This document shows, piece by piece, positions 8,307 to 16,987 of a stretch of DNA of 32,268 nucleotides. Made by a program: the position numbers and the translations under genes. Below the pieces are notes generated by a model, which made no database searches, was not told the origin of the DNA, and saw only the letters and a list, made by a program, of their open reading frames with translations. The stretch comes from an uncultured Lachnospiraceae bacterium (GTDB lineage Bacteria > Bacillota > Clostridia > Lachnospirales > Lachnospiraceae): positions 1 through 32,268 of the forward strand of contig CANRMC010000016.1 in NCBI GenBank assembly GCA_947631605.1, written 5' to 3'. The stretch's first letter is position 1, and every line of letters begins with the position of its first letter.

Positions 8307-9153
8307 GGAAGCGAGAAAGCAAAGGGATGTTGTTACAGTAAGGCTGGAACAGTCGATTGATTATGATGACTTATTTCCGGAGGAAGAAAAAAAAGAACTG
8401 CGGATAAAAATGGGGATTTCCAGTATATTGGGAACTCGTAAGAATCAACAGGATACAGTTTTTGGAGATACGAATGAAACGAGAACTCTGGGGATTGTCT
8501 GTGATGGTATGGGTGGAATGAACGGCGGCGAGATAGCCAGTCAGACAGCTGCAAGAATTCTGGCGGAGGATTATTTAAAAGCCGGAAACATAAATAATAT
8601 TCCGGATTTTTTCCACAAAGAAGCAATAAAGATGAATCAGGCGGTCTGTGATCTGACTGATGAGAATAACAAACCACTGAACGGAGGAACAACAGTGGTT
8701 GCGGTAATAGTAGAGAATGATTTCCTATACTGGCTTTCGATCGGGGATAGTAAGATATATATTATCCGTAATGAGGAAATAGTGGCAGTTAACAGAGAAC
8801 ATAATTATCGTATGAGTCTTAATGAAAAATTGAAAAAGGGACTGATCACGGAAGAAGAATATAAGGCAGAGGAAGGTCAGGCGGAAGCATTGATCAGTTA
8901 TCTGGGAATTGAAAAATTGTCTCTGATGGATATTAATCAGAAACCTTTTAAATTGCTGGAAAATGATATTGTTCTTTTATGCAGCGACGGATTATATAAA
9001 CGTCTTCCGGATTCAGAAATCAGGGAATTGATAAGCTATGAGGAACCGGATATGGTAAGAGCTGCGAAACGTCTTACAGATGTTGTAATGATGCGGACAC
9101 AAAAAAGTCAGGACAATACATCAGTAGTTGTAATGCAATATGGAAGATATTAA
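8299..9153 (+). CDS. PP2C-family Ser/Thr phosphatase
   Basis: The 284-residue soluble phosphatase shows the PPM/PP2C metal motifs in order: D52 (in NQQDTV), DGMGG from D69, GGTTV, GDSKIY, SDGLY and QDNTS near the end. These residues hold two Mn/Mg ions that hydrolyse phospho-Ser/Thr. About 37 residues before the first core strand form an acidic N-terminal extension. The ATG at 8299 lies within the last codons of the kinase gene and follows AGGTAGG (8284-8290). It is the only phosphatase in the array and should reverse the two kinases. The call is firm; substrates are inferred from context. Confidence 0.95.
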   Translation: MNEEARKQRDVVTVRLEQSIDYDDLFPEEEKKELRIKMGISSILGTRKNQQDTVFGDTNETRTLGIVCDGMGGMNGGEIASQTAARILAEDYLKAGNINNIPDFFHKEAIKMNQAVCDLTDENNKPLNGGTTVVAVIVENDFLYWLSIGDSKIYIIRNEEIVAVNREHNYRMSLNEKLKKGLITEEEYKAEEGQAEALISYLGIEKLSLMDINQKPFKLLENDIVLLCSDGLYKRLPDSEIRELISYEEPDMVRAAKRLTDVVMMRTQKSQDNTSVVVMQYGRY

Positions 9154-9184
9154 AAAGCAAACAATATGAAGGAGGAAATATAAT

Positions 9185-9907
9185 ATGAATTTAAAACGAT
9201 GCGACAAAGGACATTTTTATGATGTGGACAAATATGATTCCTGTCCGCATTGTGCAGAAGCAGATATGGCTGGAGATGACATGACTGCAACTGTTCGTTA
9301 TCAGGGGAGTTCCGAGCAGCAGGGAGTAACAATTTCGGAGACAATGGCAATAAATCCTGCTGCTTCCATGGATTTTGTGACAATAGGTTCAACAGAGCCG
9401 GCTTCTAAGCCTACAGTTGCGGCAACCGGTGGTTTGGGTGAACTCATGGGAGAAATGGGTGATTTAAGCAGTGTATATGCGGATACCGTTGCTGCTGATG
9501 AAGATGATAACGTTACCAAACGTTATAATCCTGCAAATGCAATGAACGAACCGGTTGTTGGCTGGCTGGTATGTATCTCCGGTAATAATACAGGACTGAG
9601 TTATAATCTGAAAACAGGAAGAAATTTCATTGGAAGATCAAAAAGTATGGATGTTGTTCTTGACGGCGATATGAGTATTTCCAGAGACAGACATGCGATC
9701 ATTCTGTATGAGCCAAGAAAACGGGAATTCCTTGTACAGCCTGGTGAATCCAGAGAATTATTTTACGTTAATGATGAAGTTATATTGAATACACAGAAAT
9801 TAAACCCTTATGATAAGTTGTTAATCGGAGAAACAGAACTTTATTTCATACCTTTCTGTGGAGAACGGTTTGCATGGGAGGATATTGCAAAATCGGACGA
9901 AGAGTAA
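9185..9907 (+). CDS. Zinc-ribbon / divergent FHA protein (paralogue 2 of 3)
   Basis: The 240-residue protein follows a strong AAGGAGG site. Its N-terminus (C6, then C20-P-H-C23 in a GHFYDVDKYDSCPHC stretch) matches paralogues 1 and 3. A Thr/Met/Gly-rich linker (about 28-120) could hold phosphorylation sites. The FHA-like domain starts near residue 126 with GWLVCISG; GR is at 150-151. The phosphate loop reads SRDRH, one residue longer than SRxH, and the NGT turn is replaced by SREL. The ending FCGERFAWED matches the C...W ending of its paralogues. There is no membrane segment. It sits between the phosphatase and the FHA-ABC exporter, so it may link the kinase switch to the transporter, which is inference. 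Confidence 0.87.
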   Translation: MNLKRCDKGHFYDVDKYDSCPHCAEADMAGDDMTATVRYQGSSEQQGVTISETMAINPAASMDFVTIGSTEPASKPTVAATGGLGELMGEMGDLSSVYADTVAADEDDNVTKRYNPANAMNEPVVGWLVCISGNNTGLSYNLKTGRNFIGRSKSMDVVLDGDMSISRDRHAIILYEPRKREFLVQPGESRELFYVNDEVILNTQKLNPYDKLLIGETELYFIPFCGERFAWEDIAKSDEE

Positions 9908-9922
9908 TGAAGGAGAAAGGTA

Positions 9923-12211
9923 ATGAGCCAACCTTTTAAATCTAATCTGTATATAACAGTATTCGATGCTGAGAATTCTCCTTATGAAGTACAGTTAAGT
10001 AGTTTTTCCAAAGAGGTGATCAGTTTTGGCAGGCAAAAGGACTGCGATATTGTTCTGAATTCCGAATATGCGTCAAGGGTACATGGCTGTATTTATGCAG
10101 ACGGTCACCGTTGTATGGTTCGTGATCTTGACAGCACCAATGGCATTATATGTGCAGGTAAGAAAGTCAAAGAAGCCAGATTGCGGGACGGGGATTATAT
10201 AAGAATTGTCAGCGGTAACCGAAATACTGAGCATGGTGTTTTGTTGGTCTTTTCAATAAAAGAAAGCGAGGAAGTCTGGAACACATTTTCATTGTCCGGA
10301 AAAAACCGTATTACAATTGGTCGTTCAGATGATAATGACATCTGTCTGGAACATATCAGTGTATCGCATAGGCATGCGCTTATTGTTAAGACCGATATCG
10401 GATATTATCTGGTAAATAATCACAGTACAAACGGAGTTCTTGTAAATGGAAAAAATGTAGCTGGGAAGTATTTGCTGAAAGATCAGGATCTGATTTTGAT
10501 CACAAATACAAAGCTGATCTTTACGAAAAGCAAGATTACATATAGCTGCGCAAAAGTCGGAATCGGCGTTGAAGCTGTTCATGTTGTGAAAAAGGTTGGA
10601 AAACATAAAGAACTGACGATATGTGATGATGTTTCGTTATCTATCCGACCGGGGGAGTTGGTGGCAATTGTCGGTGGCTCCGGAGCAGGTAAGTCTACAA
10701 TTATGAACTGCATCAGCGGATATAGTATGCCTACGGGTGGGCAAGTATTGGTAAACGGTGTTGATCTATATGATAATTTCAATGCAATGAAACATATTAT
10801 CGGATATGTGCCACAGCAGGATATCGTTTATGATAATCTGACTGTTTATGAAATGTTGAAGTATTCTGCAAGATTGCGCCTGCCTCGGGATATAGGAGCG
10901 GAGGAAACAGATCAGATCGTCAATCGTGTGATTGATACGGTAGAATTGACGCATCGTAAGGATGAGTTGGTTCGAAACCTGAGCGGTGGTCAGCGAAAGC
11001 GTGCCAGCATAGCTGTGGAATTGTTGACCGATCCAAATCTGTTTTTTCTGGATGAACCGGCATCGGGATTGGATCCGGGAACAGAGCGCAGTCTGATAAG
11101 AACGCTGAAAGGGATGACTGCGTCCGGGAAGACGGTTATTCTCGTTACTCATAGTACATTAAATCTTGAAGACTATGACAGGATTATTTTTATGGGAACC
11201 GGTGGAAAGCTTTGTTTTTGCGGCAATTATCAAGAAGCATTAGATTTTTTCCATACTAGGGATATTGTTGATGTTTATGAGCTGATTGGTAAATCTGCAA
11301 AAGCATGGCAGAAACGTTACATGAGTTCACGGAAGACAAGTGAGACGACACATACAAAACGTATGAAAAAGCCATCTGTGTATTCTGATCGGCGGGGAGG
11401 ATGGAGGCAATTTGCAGTTTTGTGTCAGAGATATATAAAGCTGCTCTTACATGACAGGCAGAGGATGCTTTTACTGCTTCTTCAAGCCCCGCTACTTGCT
11501 GTTTTAATTTCCATTGTTGCAAATGGAAAAGAGTTTCGTCAATATGAGATGACAAAGAGTCTTTTATTTGCATTGTCATGCTCAGCTTTCTGGATCGGGA
11601 TCCTAAGTTCTATTCAGGAGATCTGTAAGGAAAGACATATTTTGAAGAGGGAATATATGACAGGGTTGAATCTTACCAGTTATATACTTTCCAAAATTGC
11701 AGTTCTAAGTCTTTTGTGTTTTATACAATCGCTTCTGATCGTGACGACGTTTACTCTTTTGATCGGAACACCGGATGAGGGAGTATGGACATATCCTTAT
11801 TTAGAATTGTTACTTACAACATTAGTTACATCTATGGCGGCTGCATCTATGGGAATATTTGTATCTTCTCTGTTTTCGAATGCGGATAGGGCAATGACTG
11901 TGGCGCCGATCCTGCTTATGCCACAGATATTATTTTCCGGTCTGATATTTACATTGAAGGATGCGGCAGAAGTCATATCCTATTTTGCAGTTTGCCGATA
12001 TTCAATGGAGGGATATGGAACAACTGCGAATCTGAACAGCTTAAAATTAAAAATGCAGGAAGAAGGTTTTCCAATTGAGCATAAAGCAGAAGATTTTTTT
12101 GAGTATACAACGGCACATCTTCTACAGGCATGGGGAATCCTTTTGCTGTTTGTGATCATTTTCGCTGTTGGCGCAGGACTGATTTTAAGGAATATCCGTA
12201 AAAATAAATAA
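9923..12211 (+). CDS. FHA-FHA-ABC transporter (ATPase and ABC-2 permease fused)
   Basis: The 762-residue half-transporter has two tandem FHA domains (about 10-110: FGR, SRVH, TNG; about 118-205: IGR, SHRH, TNG), an ABCG-type ATPase (about 212-440) and an ABC-2 permease with about six helices (about 510-760). The ATPase has Walker A GGSGAGKST (251-259), Q-loop QQD (298-300), signature LSGGQ (353-357), Walker B LFFLDEP (D377, E378) and switch H410. It probably works as a homodimer exporting a lipid, peptide or polymer. The closest described layout I know is Mycobacterium tuberculosis Rv1747, an FHA-FHA-ABC exporter regulated by the kinase PknF. The start follows AAGGAGAAAGG at 9910-9920. With kinase and phosphatase next door, phospho-control of export is a strong inference. 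Confidence 0.95.
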   Translation: MSQPFKSNLYITVFDAENSPYEVQLSSFSKEVISFGRQKDCDIVLNSEYASRVHGCIYADGHRCMVRDLDSTNGIICAGKKVKEARLRDGDYIRIVSGNRNTEHGVLLVFSIKESEEVWNTFSLSGKNRITIGRSDDNDICLEHISVSHRHALIVKTDIGYYLVNNHSTNGVLVNGKNVAGKYLLKDQDLILITNTKLIFTKSKITYSCAKVGIGVEAVHVVKKVGKHKELTICDDVSLSIRPGELVAIVGGSGAGKSTIMNCISGYSMPTGGQVLVNGVDLYDNFNAMKHIIGYVPQQDIVYDNLTVYEMLKYSARLRLPRDIGAEETDQIVNRVIDTVELTHRKDELVRNLSGGQRKRASIAVELLTDPNLFFLDEPASGLDPGTERSLIRTLKGMTASGKTVILVTHSTLNLEDYDRIIFMGTGGKLCFCGNYQEALDFFHTRDIVDVYELIGKSAKAWQKRYMSSRKTSETTHTKRMKKPSVYSDRRGGWRQFAVLCQRYIKLLLHDRQRMLLLLLQAPLLAVLISIVANGKEFRQYEMTKSLLFALSCSAFWIGILSSIQEICKERHILKREYMTGLNLTSYILSKIAVLSLLCFIQSLLIVTTFTLLIGTPDEGVWTYPYLELLLTTLVTSMAAASMGIFVSSLFSNADRAMTVAPILLMPQILFSGLIFTLKDAAEVISYFAVCRYSMEGYGTTANLNSLKLKMQEEGFPIEHKAEDFFEYTTAHLLQAWGILLLFVIIFAVGAGLILRNIRKNK

Positions 12212-12249
12212 GTCAGATACAAGAATGATAAAGAAAGTGGGAAATTAAT

Positions 12250-13239
12250 ATGAAAGTAATGATCAGAGAGGGTATAAGTGTACCTATTGAAGTTGACTTA
12301 GAAAGGATTGGAAAAGATGTCATAAGTATTGGACGTCATCCGGATAGTGATATTCATTTGAATTCTAATTATGTGTCAAGAGTTCACGCATGTCTATATC
12401 TTGAAAATGGATTATGGAATATTGAAGATTTGGATAGTACGTGTGGACTGTATTATCGTGGAACGGTATTTAAACGAATGCCTATAGAAGACGGAACCGT
12501 GATCAGAATATATGGAGGAGAAAAAACAGATCAGAATTGTGTGGAATTCCGTTTTCGGGCAGATGTACAGCAATCAGCAGTTGTAAATCAAAATATGCAG
12601 TATCAGCCGCAACAGGGGTATTATTCTGCAGATTATAACAATAGCAACAGTCATTCTTTGTTATCGAGCGGAGAGCTATATTACCAGAGCACAGTTCCTC
12701 TTGGTATGGCATGGTATAACATATTGATCTGGGGAATATTGTTTCTTGTAGCACTGTTATTTGGATATTGGGCGTATTTGGGACTGAGTTTTATTACTGT
12801 TGATACGGATCCGGAGACGATTTATAAAAATAAATATATTGAAAAATACGGTGAAGAATATGGTGAAGAATTAGGTTCTTATGTTTATGATTTTGCTGAT
12901 GATATAGCTCATGATGAAATCGAAGCAGAGGTAAATCGATTAGAAACTATGAAAACAGTTGGAATCGCTTTAGGTATCTTATGTCTTTGTATAATGATAG
13001 CGGTTCTGCTTGTCCGTGATTCTCTGGCAAAGTTTAAAGAAAAAGGACCTAGAGAGTACATGGCTTTGTTATTCCTGTGGCTGGGATTACAGATAATATT
13101 CTTTATAATAAATGTATTTAATAGGGAATCGGGTATGGATATGCGAATGACATCTGTAATAATAATAACAATCGAATGTATTTTCACATATGCCAATTAT
13201 GTATATTTCGAAAAGAGAAAACATATGTTTGTTCACTGA
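12250..13239 (+). CDS. FHA-domain four-helix membrane protein A
   Basis: The 329-residue protein begins directly with an FHA domain (1-102: IGRHPDSD, SRVH). The expected TNG turn is TCG here (C65 for Asn), a loss that may weaken phosphopeptide contact. A Gln/Tyr/Ser-rich linker (105-150) leads to four predicted membrane helices near 156-177, 236-256, 270-290 and 300-320, with an acidic loop between the first two. The C-terminus is basic and cytoplasmic. Its first 80 residues closely match the next gene, including a shared 23-base stretch around the GKDVISIG codons, so the two arose by tandem duplication. The membrane part is not a family I recognise. It may be a membrane subunit gathered by FHA docking. 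Confidence 0.85.
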   Translation: MKVMIREGISVPIEVDLERIGKDVISIGRHPDSDIHLNSNYVSRVHACLYLENGLWNIEDLDSTCGLYYRGTVFKRMPIEDGTVIRIYGGEKTDQNCVEFRFRADVQQSAVVNQNMQYQPQQGYYSADYNNSNSHSLLSSGELYYQSTVPLGMAWYNILIWGILFLVALLFGYWAYLGLSFITVDTDPETIYKNKYIEKYGEEYGEELGSYVYDFADDIAHDEIEAEVNRLETMKTVGIALGILCLCIMIAVLLVRDSLAKFKEKGPREYMALLFLWLGLQIIFFIINVFNRESGMDMRMTSVIIITIECIFTYANYVYFEKRKHMFVH

Positions 13240-13249
13240 GAGGATAAGT

Positions 13250-14161
13250 ATGAAGGTAGTAATAAAAGATGGATTGCAACAGCAATATGAGGTGAATTTA
13301 GAAGCGATCGGAAAAGATGTCATAAGTATTGGCAGACATCCGGATAGTGATATTCGTTTGAATGCGGATTATATTTCCAGAGTCCACGCCTGCATATATC
13401 TTGAAAATGGAAACTGGAAAATAGAAGATTTGAATAGTACGAATGGATTATACTATAGAAATCAAAGGATTAAACGGCAATCTGTGAATGACGGAACCGT
13501 TATCAGCATATATCGAAAAGGAAATAATGCTTCTAATCGTACGGAATTGCATTTTTACGGTCACGCTAATGTAAGTGCCATAAAAAGAAATAATGGCGGA
13601 TCCCATGCTGCCAGAGAAACTTCTCCCGCCCGGGAACAAAGAGCAGGTATGTATGGATATCAACCGCAATATGCCAATCCGAATCCGTATCCATATCCAT
13701 ATCCTTACCCACAGCAGTTAGGGATGAAATGGTATAATTTTCTGATATGGTTTTTACTGTTTTTTTATGCGTTTTTATATTTATCATCCGGATATGTATG
13801 TATAAACGTACTTCATCCATTCGGCTTTGCAGAACTTTTTCTTGATTTGATCGGGTTAGGGGATTTGTTGACCATAGGAAAGGTTATAGTATTTATTCTT
13901 GGGCTGATCTATATCGTTCTGGGGATTATTTTTATCAGAACCCGTATTTTACTGGCACGGTTTAGCAGAAAAGGCATACAGTATTTTATTAATTTTCAGA
14001 TAGGTACTTTGATTCTTGGAATCCTTGTAAATATCGGAATAATGTTTCTGGGCATACCTGCCCTGACGGCATTTTTCTTAGTAGCAAATGCATGGCAGGT
14101 CGTGTTTATTCATGCAAATCGTGTTTATTTTCAAAAGAGAAGCAGTTTATTTATCAATTAA
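13250..14161 (+). CDS. FHA-domain four-helix membrane protein B
   Basis: I start at ATG 13250, after GAGAGGAT, because the longer frame from 13190 runs back into the preceding gene. The 303-residue product has an intact FHA domain (IGRHPDSD, SRVH, TNG) followed by an Arg-rich and then Asn/Pro/Tyr-rich linker (NPNPYPYPYPYP) and four hydrophobic helices. It is a tandem paralogue of the gene at 12250: the N-termini align residue for residue while the linkers and membrane parts have diverged more. Unlike that gene it keeps the Asn of the TNG turn, so this copy is the better phosphothreonine reader. It sits ten bases after its paralogue and 11 before the next FHA gene. Confidence 0.85.
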   Translation: MKVVIKDGLQQQYEVNLEAIGKDVISIGRHPDSDIRLNADYISRVHACIYLENGNWKIEDLNSTNGLYYRNQRIKRQSVNDGTVISIYRKGNNASNRTELHFYGHANVSAIKRNNGGSHAARETSPAREQRAGMYGYQPQYANPNPYPYPYPYPQQLGMKWYNFLIWFLLFFYAFLYLSSGYVCINVLHPFGFAELFLDLIGLGDLLTIGKVIVFILGLIYIVLGIIFIRTRILLARFSRKGIQYFINFQIGTLILGILVNIGIMFLGIPALTAFFLVANAWQVVFIHANRVYFQKRSSLFIN

Positions 14162-14172
14162 GGAGCGTAATT

Positions 14173-15327
14173 ATGATCATTAAAATTTATGATGGTGTAC
14201 AGGAACCATACAAAGTAAACTTAAATACATTTGGAAAAAATGTTGTTCGATTTGGTAGAAGTTCTGATAATGACATAGTGCTTTCATCAGAGAATGTATC
14301 AAGACAGCATGGTTGTTTTAAGAAAACCGAAAATGGATGGATAATCCAGGATATGCAAAGCACAAATGGATTAATTCGGAATGAAGAGAAGATTAAGCAA
14401 TGCAGTCTGAAAGAAGGAAGTACGATCTCAATTCCCCATAGCAAAAACAATGGAAATGATGTGAAATTTGTAGTAAGCAAAGATACATCTGGGAATGAGA
14501 TTGAAAAAAATAAGAGTGAAAAAGTCGTATCAAAAGTTGTATATCGGGTTCCGAAGAAAATGACTGCGCTCATATGCGGAATGGCGGCTGTAATAATTTT
14601 GTGTTTGGTACTTTTTATTCTCATAAACACAAAAAAACCAAAGGGAGCTTACACAATTCAGTATACGGATGAATCGGAAACTGCGAAGCAGACGATAATA
14701 TTTGACCATGGTACATATATGATAAGGGAAAGCTTTGATTATAATGAGAAATATTATGAAGACTGGGCGGATCCTGAAGACTATGAAGATGCTGAAGGCT
14801 GGGTAGAATTTGGAATTTATACAGTAGAAGATGACATTATCTATTTAAAACCTCTGGAAATGACAGCAGATTACGCGGATTTAGATGATGTTCCGCCTTA
14901 TGATGAATGCCGGGGAATGTATGATAAATCAAATGACGCTATTCTGTTTTATCATTCGAGTTACTATTCAGAAGTGGATAGTGATGAAATATATGAATCG
15001 GAAAGCCGGAAGGAAAAGGCAGTCATTGATGTCGATAGAGACTATTTAGAGACATTTTATTCGAAAATACAGCAGGCCGGTATTGAAACTGAGCAGAAGC
15101 TTGGAACGGATGCAATTGTTCAGGAACAGGGAGACTATTGGTTTGAAATACAGCCGGAATCTTTTGAGAATCCAAAAACGCAGTTTGAAAAAACCTTTGT
15201 AGAAAAGCTGGATTATCAAAATGATGAAACTCTTCAGCAATTGATAGAAAATGATGTTATTTATATAGACGTACATTTGAATGGGGCAAACTCAGATTTT
15301 ATACCAAGATGTGTAATGCTTCAATAA
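14173..15327 (+). CDS. FHA-TM protein C with acidic extracytoplasmic domain
   Basis: The start is ATG 14173 after AAGGAG; the frame upstream lies within the previous gene. The 384-residue protein has an intact N-terminal FHA domain (FGRSSDND, SRQH, TNG), a Lys-rich linker, one transmembrane helix (about 130-152) and an acidic extracytoplasmic domain of some 230 residues. The outer domain begins KPKGAY and contains an IFDHGTYMI strand and a GMYDKSNDAILFY motif. The gene at 15369 has the counterparts KPKGEY, IFDDGYYRY and GMYDRKNDRVSFEY, so both display related outer domains. With the FHA inside, this is a single-pass signalling or assembly component of unknown ligand. Confidence 0.86.
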   Translation: MIIKIYDGVQEPYKVNLNTFGKNVVRFGRSSDNDIVLSSENVSRQHGCFKKTENGWIIQDMQSTNGLIRNEEKIKQCSLKEGSTISIPHSKNNGNDVKFVVSKDTSGNEIEKNKSEKVVSKVVYRVPKKMTALICGMAAVIILCLVLFILINTKKPKGAYTIQYTDESETAKQTIIFDHGTYMIRESFDYNEKYYEDWADPEDYEDAEGWVEFGIYTVEDDIIYLKPLEMTADYADLDDVPPYDECRGMYDKSNDAILFYHSSYYSEVDSDEIYESESRKEKAVIDVDRDYLETFYSKIQQAGIETEQKLGTDAIVQEQGDYWFEIQPESFENPKTQFEKTFVEKLDYQNDETLQQLIENDVIYIDVHLNGANSDFIPRCVMLQ

Positions 15328-15368
15328 AGACGAATAGAGATACGGAATGCAGGAAGGGATGATGAGAA

Positions 15369-16139
15369 ATGTATGTAGAAATAAAAGATGGAAACGAAAA
15401 ACCTTATCAGGTGGATTTAAAAAAGTTCAATAAAGACAAGGTTACATTTGGCAGAGATAAGGGATGCGATATTGTTTTAAATTCGGAGTATGCTTCCCGG
15501 AGTCACGGATATTTTTATATAAAAGGAGACCAGTATATGATCTGTGACAACGGAAGTACAAATGGTCTTACTTTTGACGGTCATAAAGTGAAGCAAAAGC
15601 CAATGAAAAAAGGAGTAAAAGTAGAAATAATATCAAAAAGTTCTGCGGCAGGCCAAGGGGTTGTTTTCTCATTTGCAGATACAGATAAGAAAGTTCTGGT
15701 AGAAGAATTTCTGGATAAAATAATAGATAATTTTGAAGAGGAAGATGATCGGAAGATTGTTCAGACAGAATATAAAACTCCGAGATGGGCAGGCGTTTTA
15801 TTACTTTCTATGGCAGCAGTTCTTTTTCTCACTTTGATATTTACAGTGCTTATACCTCTTGTTAGTCATTTAAAGCCGAAAGGCGAGTATGTAGGGTATG
15901 ATTCTGAATTAAGTGATGAAGAGTACACACTTATTTTTGATGACGGTTACTATCGTTATCTTGTGGACGGAGAAGTGGAAATTAATAAGGGTAAATATGA
16001 TTATGAAGATGGAGTAATTAAATTATATGATGGCTATAGTACAGACATTGGTATGTATGACAGAAAGAATGATCGAGTGTCTTTTGAATATGGAGGCGTT
16101 TATATGGAATCAACCGATAAAAGTCAAAAGGTTGATTAG
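15369..16139 (+). CDS. FHA-TM protein D with short extracytoplasmic domain
   Basis: The 256-residue protein starts with an FHA domain carrying FGRDKGCDIVLNSEYASRSH and TNG; this N-terminus is closer to the first FHA domain of the ABC exporter than to proteins A and B. An acidic linker leads to one transmembrane helix (about 140-165) and an outer domain of about 90 residues related to the start of protein C's outer domain (PKGEY, LIFDDGYYRY, GMYDRKNDR). It looks like a shortened relative of C. AGGAAGG precedes ATG 15369. Function is unknown; the shared architecture suggests the four FHA-TM proteins form one heteromeric membrane assembly. Confidence 0.86.
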   Translation: MYVEIKDGNEKPYQVDLKKFNKDKVTFGRDKGCDIVLNSEYASRSHGYFYIKGDQYMICDNGSTNGLTFDGHKVKQKPMKKGVKVEIISKSSAAGQGVVFSFADTDKKVLVEEFLDKIIDNFEEEDDRKIVQTEYKTPRWAGVLLLSMAAVLFLTLIFTVLIPLVSHLKPKGEYVGYDSELSDEEYTLIFDDGYYRYLVDGEVEINKGKYDYEDGVIKLYDGYSTDIGMYDRKNDRVSFEYGGVYMESTDKSQKVD

Positions 16140-16175
16140 TATTGTGATTTTTTAAAATGATTGGACGGATAGTAT

Positions 16176-16973
16176 ATGAATGTAAAAAAATGTGATAAGG
16201 GACATTTTTATAACTGTGATAAGTATTCCGAGTGTCCGCATTGTAAAGAAAAGGAAAAAGAAGAAGAGTTTTTAAAGGAAGAGGAAGACAGTGCGCCGAC
16301 ATGGATATACCGGACGTCTGAAGAACCGGCGAAAACAATAGGTTTTGAGATGGAACCAGTGATTGACCAGAAAAAAGATCGCGGTCTTGTAGTTGGCTGG
16401 CTGGTAGGAATTTCGGGTATTGGTTATGGAAAGCAGTATGCATTATATACAACCGATAATATAATTGGAAGCGGTAAACAGAATGATATTGTTATTTCAC
16501 ATGATAATTATGTATTGGATAATTGTCATTGTATGATCAGTTTTGATATTTACAATAAAAATTTTGTATTGAATATCGTTCAATCGAACGGTGAGGTTTA
16601 TTTGAATCAGTTACCGGCAAAAGAAAATGTATATCTGGAACATCGGGATGTATTGCAGATCGGAGGAACCTGTTATATGCTGGTTGTCCTGTGCAGAGAC
16701 GGTTTCTCCTGGTGGGAGACTGCGCCGGCAAATGAAAAGGAAGCACCGGTGGAAAAGCAGTCTTCCGGTAAAAACATAATTTACAACATTGATGATCTGT
16801 TCATGGAATCACAGGATTTAGTGATGGATGCTAACGGCGGTTTCAGGCAGATTGATATGAACGAAGGAGAAACCAGCGTATTGGTTTCTTCAACATGGAG
16901 ATGTGAAAGCTGTAATGCGTTGAATTCCGGAATGGCCACACGCTGTAGAATCTGCAATGCTTTGAAAGACTAG
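16176..16973 (+). CDS. Zinc-ribbon / divergent FHA protein with RanBP2-type zinc finger (paralogue 3 of 3)
   Basis: The 265-residue protein has the family's N-terminus (C6, C20-P-H-C23 after GHFYNCDKYSE), a Glu/Lys-rich linker and a strongly decayed FHA-like domain. The GR pair is GS, the SRxH loop reads LDNCH, and no NGT turn remains. Unlike its two paralogues it carries a C-terminal zinc finger at 241-260 matching the RanBP2 pattern exactly: W241, C243, C246, N250, C257 and C260. Such fingers are common in eukaryotic RNA- or ubiquitin-binding proteins and rarer in bacteria. It cannot be an ordinary phosphothreonine reader and is more likely a structural adaptor. The ribosome site is weak. 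It sits 14 bases before the caspase-like gene. Confidence 0.85.
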   Translation: MNVKKCDKGHFYNCDKYSECPHCKEKEKEEEFLKEEEDSAPTWIYRTSEEPAKTIGFEMEPVIDQKKDRGLVVGWLVGISGIGYGKQYALYTTDNIIGSGKQNDIVISHDNYVLDNCHCMISFDIYNKNFVLNIVQSNGEVYLNQLPAKENVYLEHRDVLQIGGTCYMLVVLCRDGFSWWETAPANEKEAPVEKQSSGKNIIYNIDDLFMESQDLVMDANGGFRQIDMNEGETSVLVSSTWRCESCNALNSGMATRCRICNALKD

Positions 16974-16987
16974 GAGAAATAAATAAA

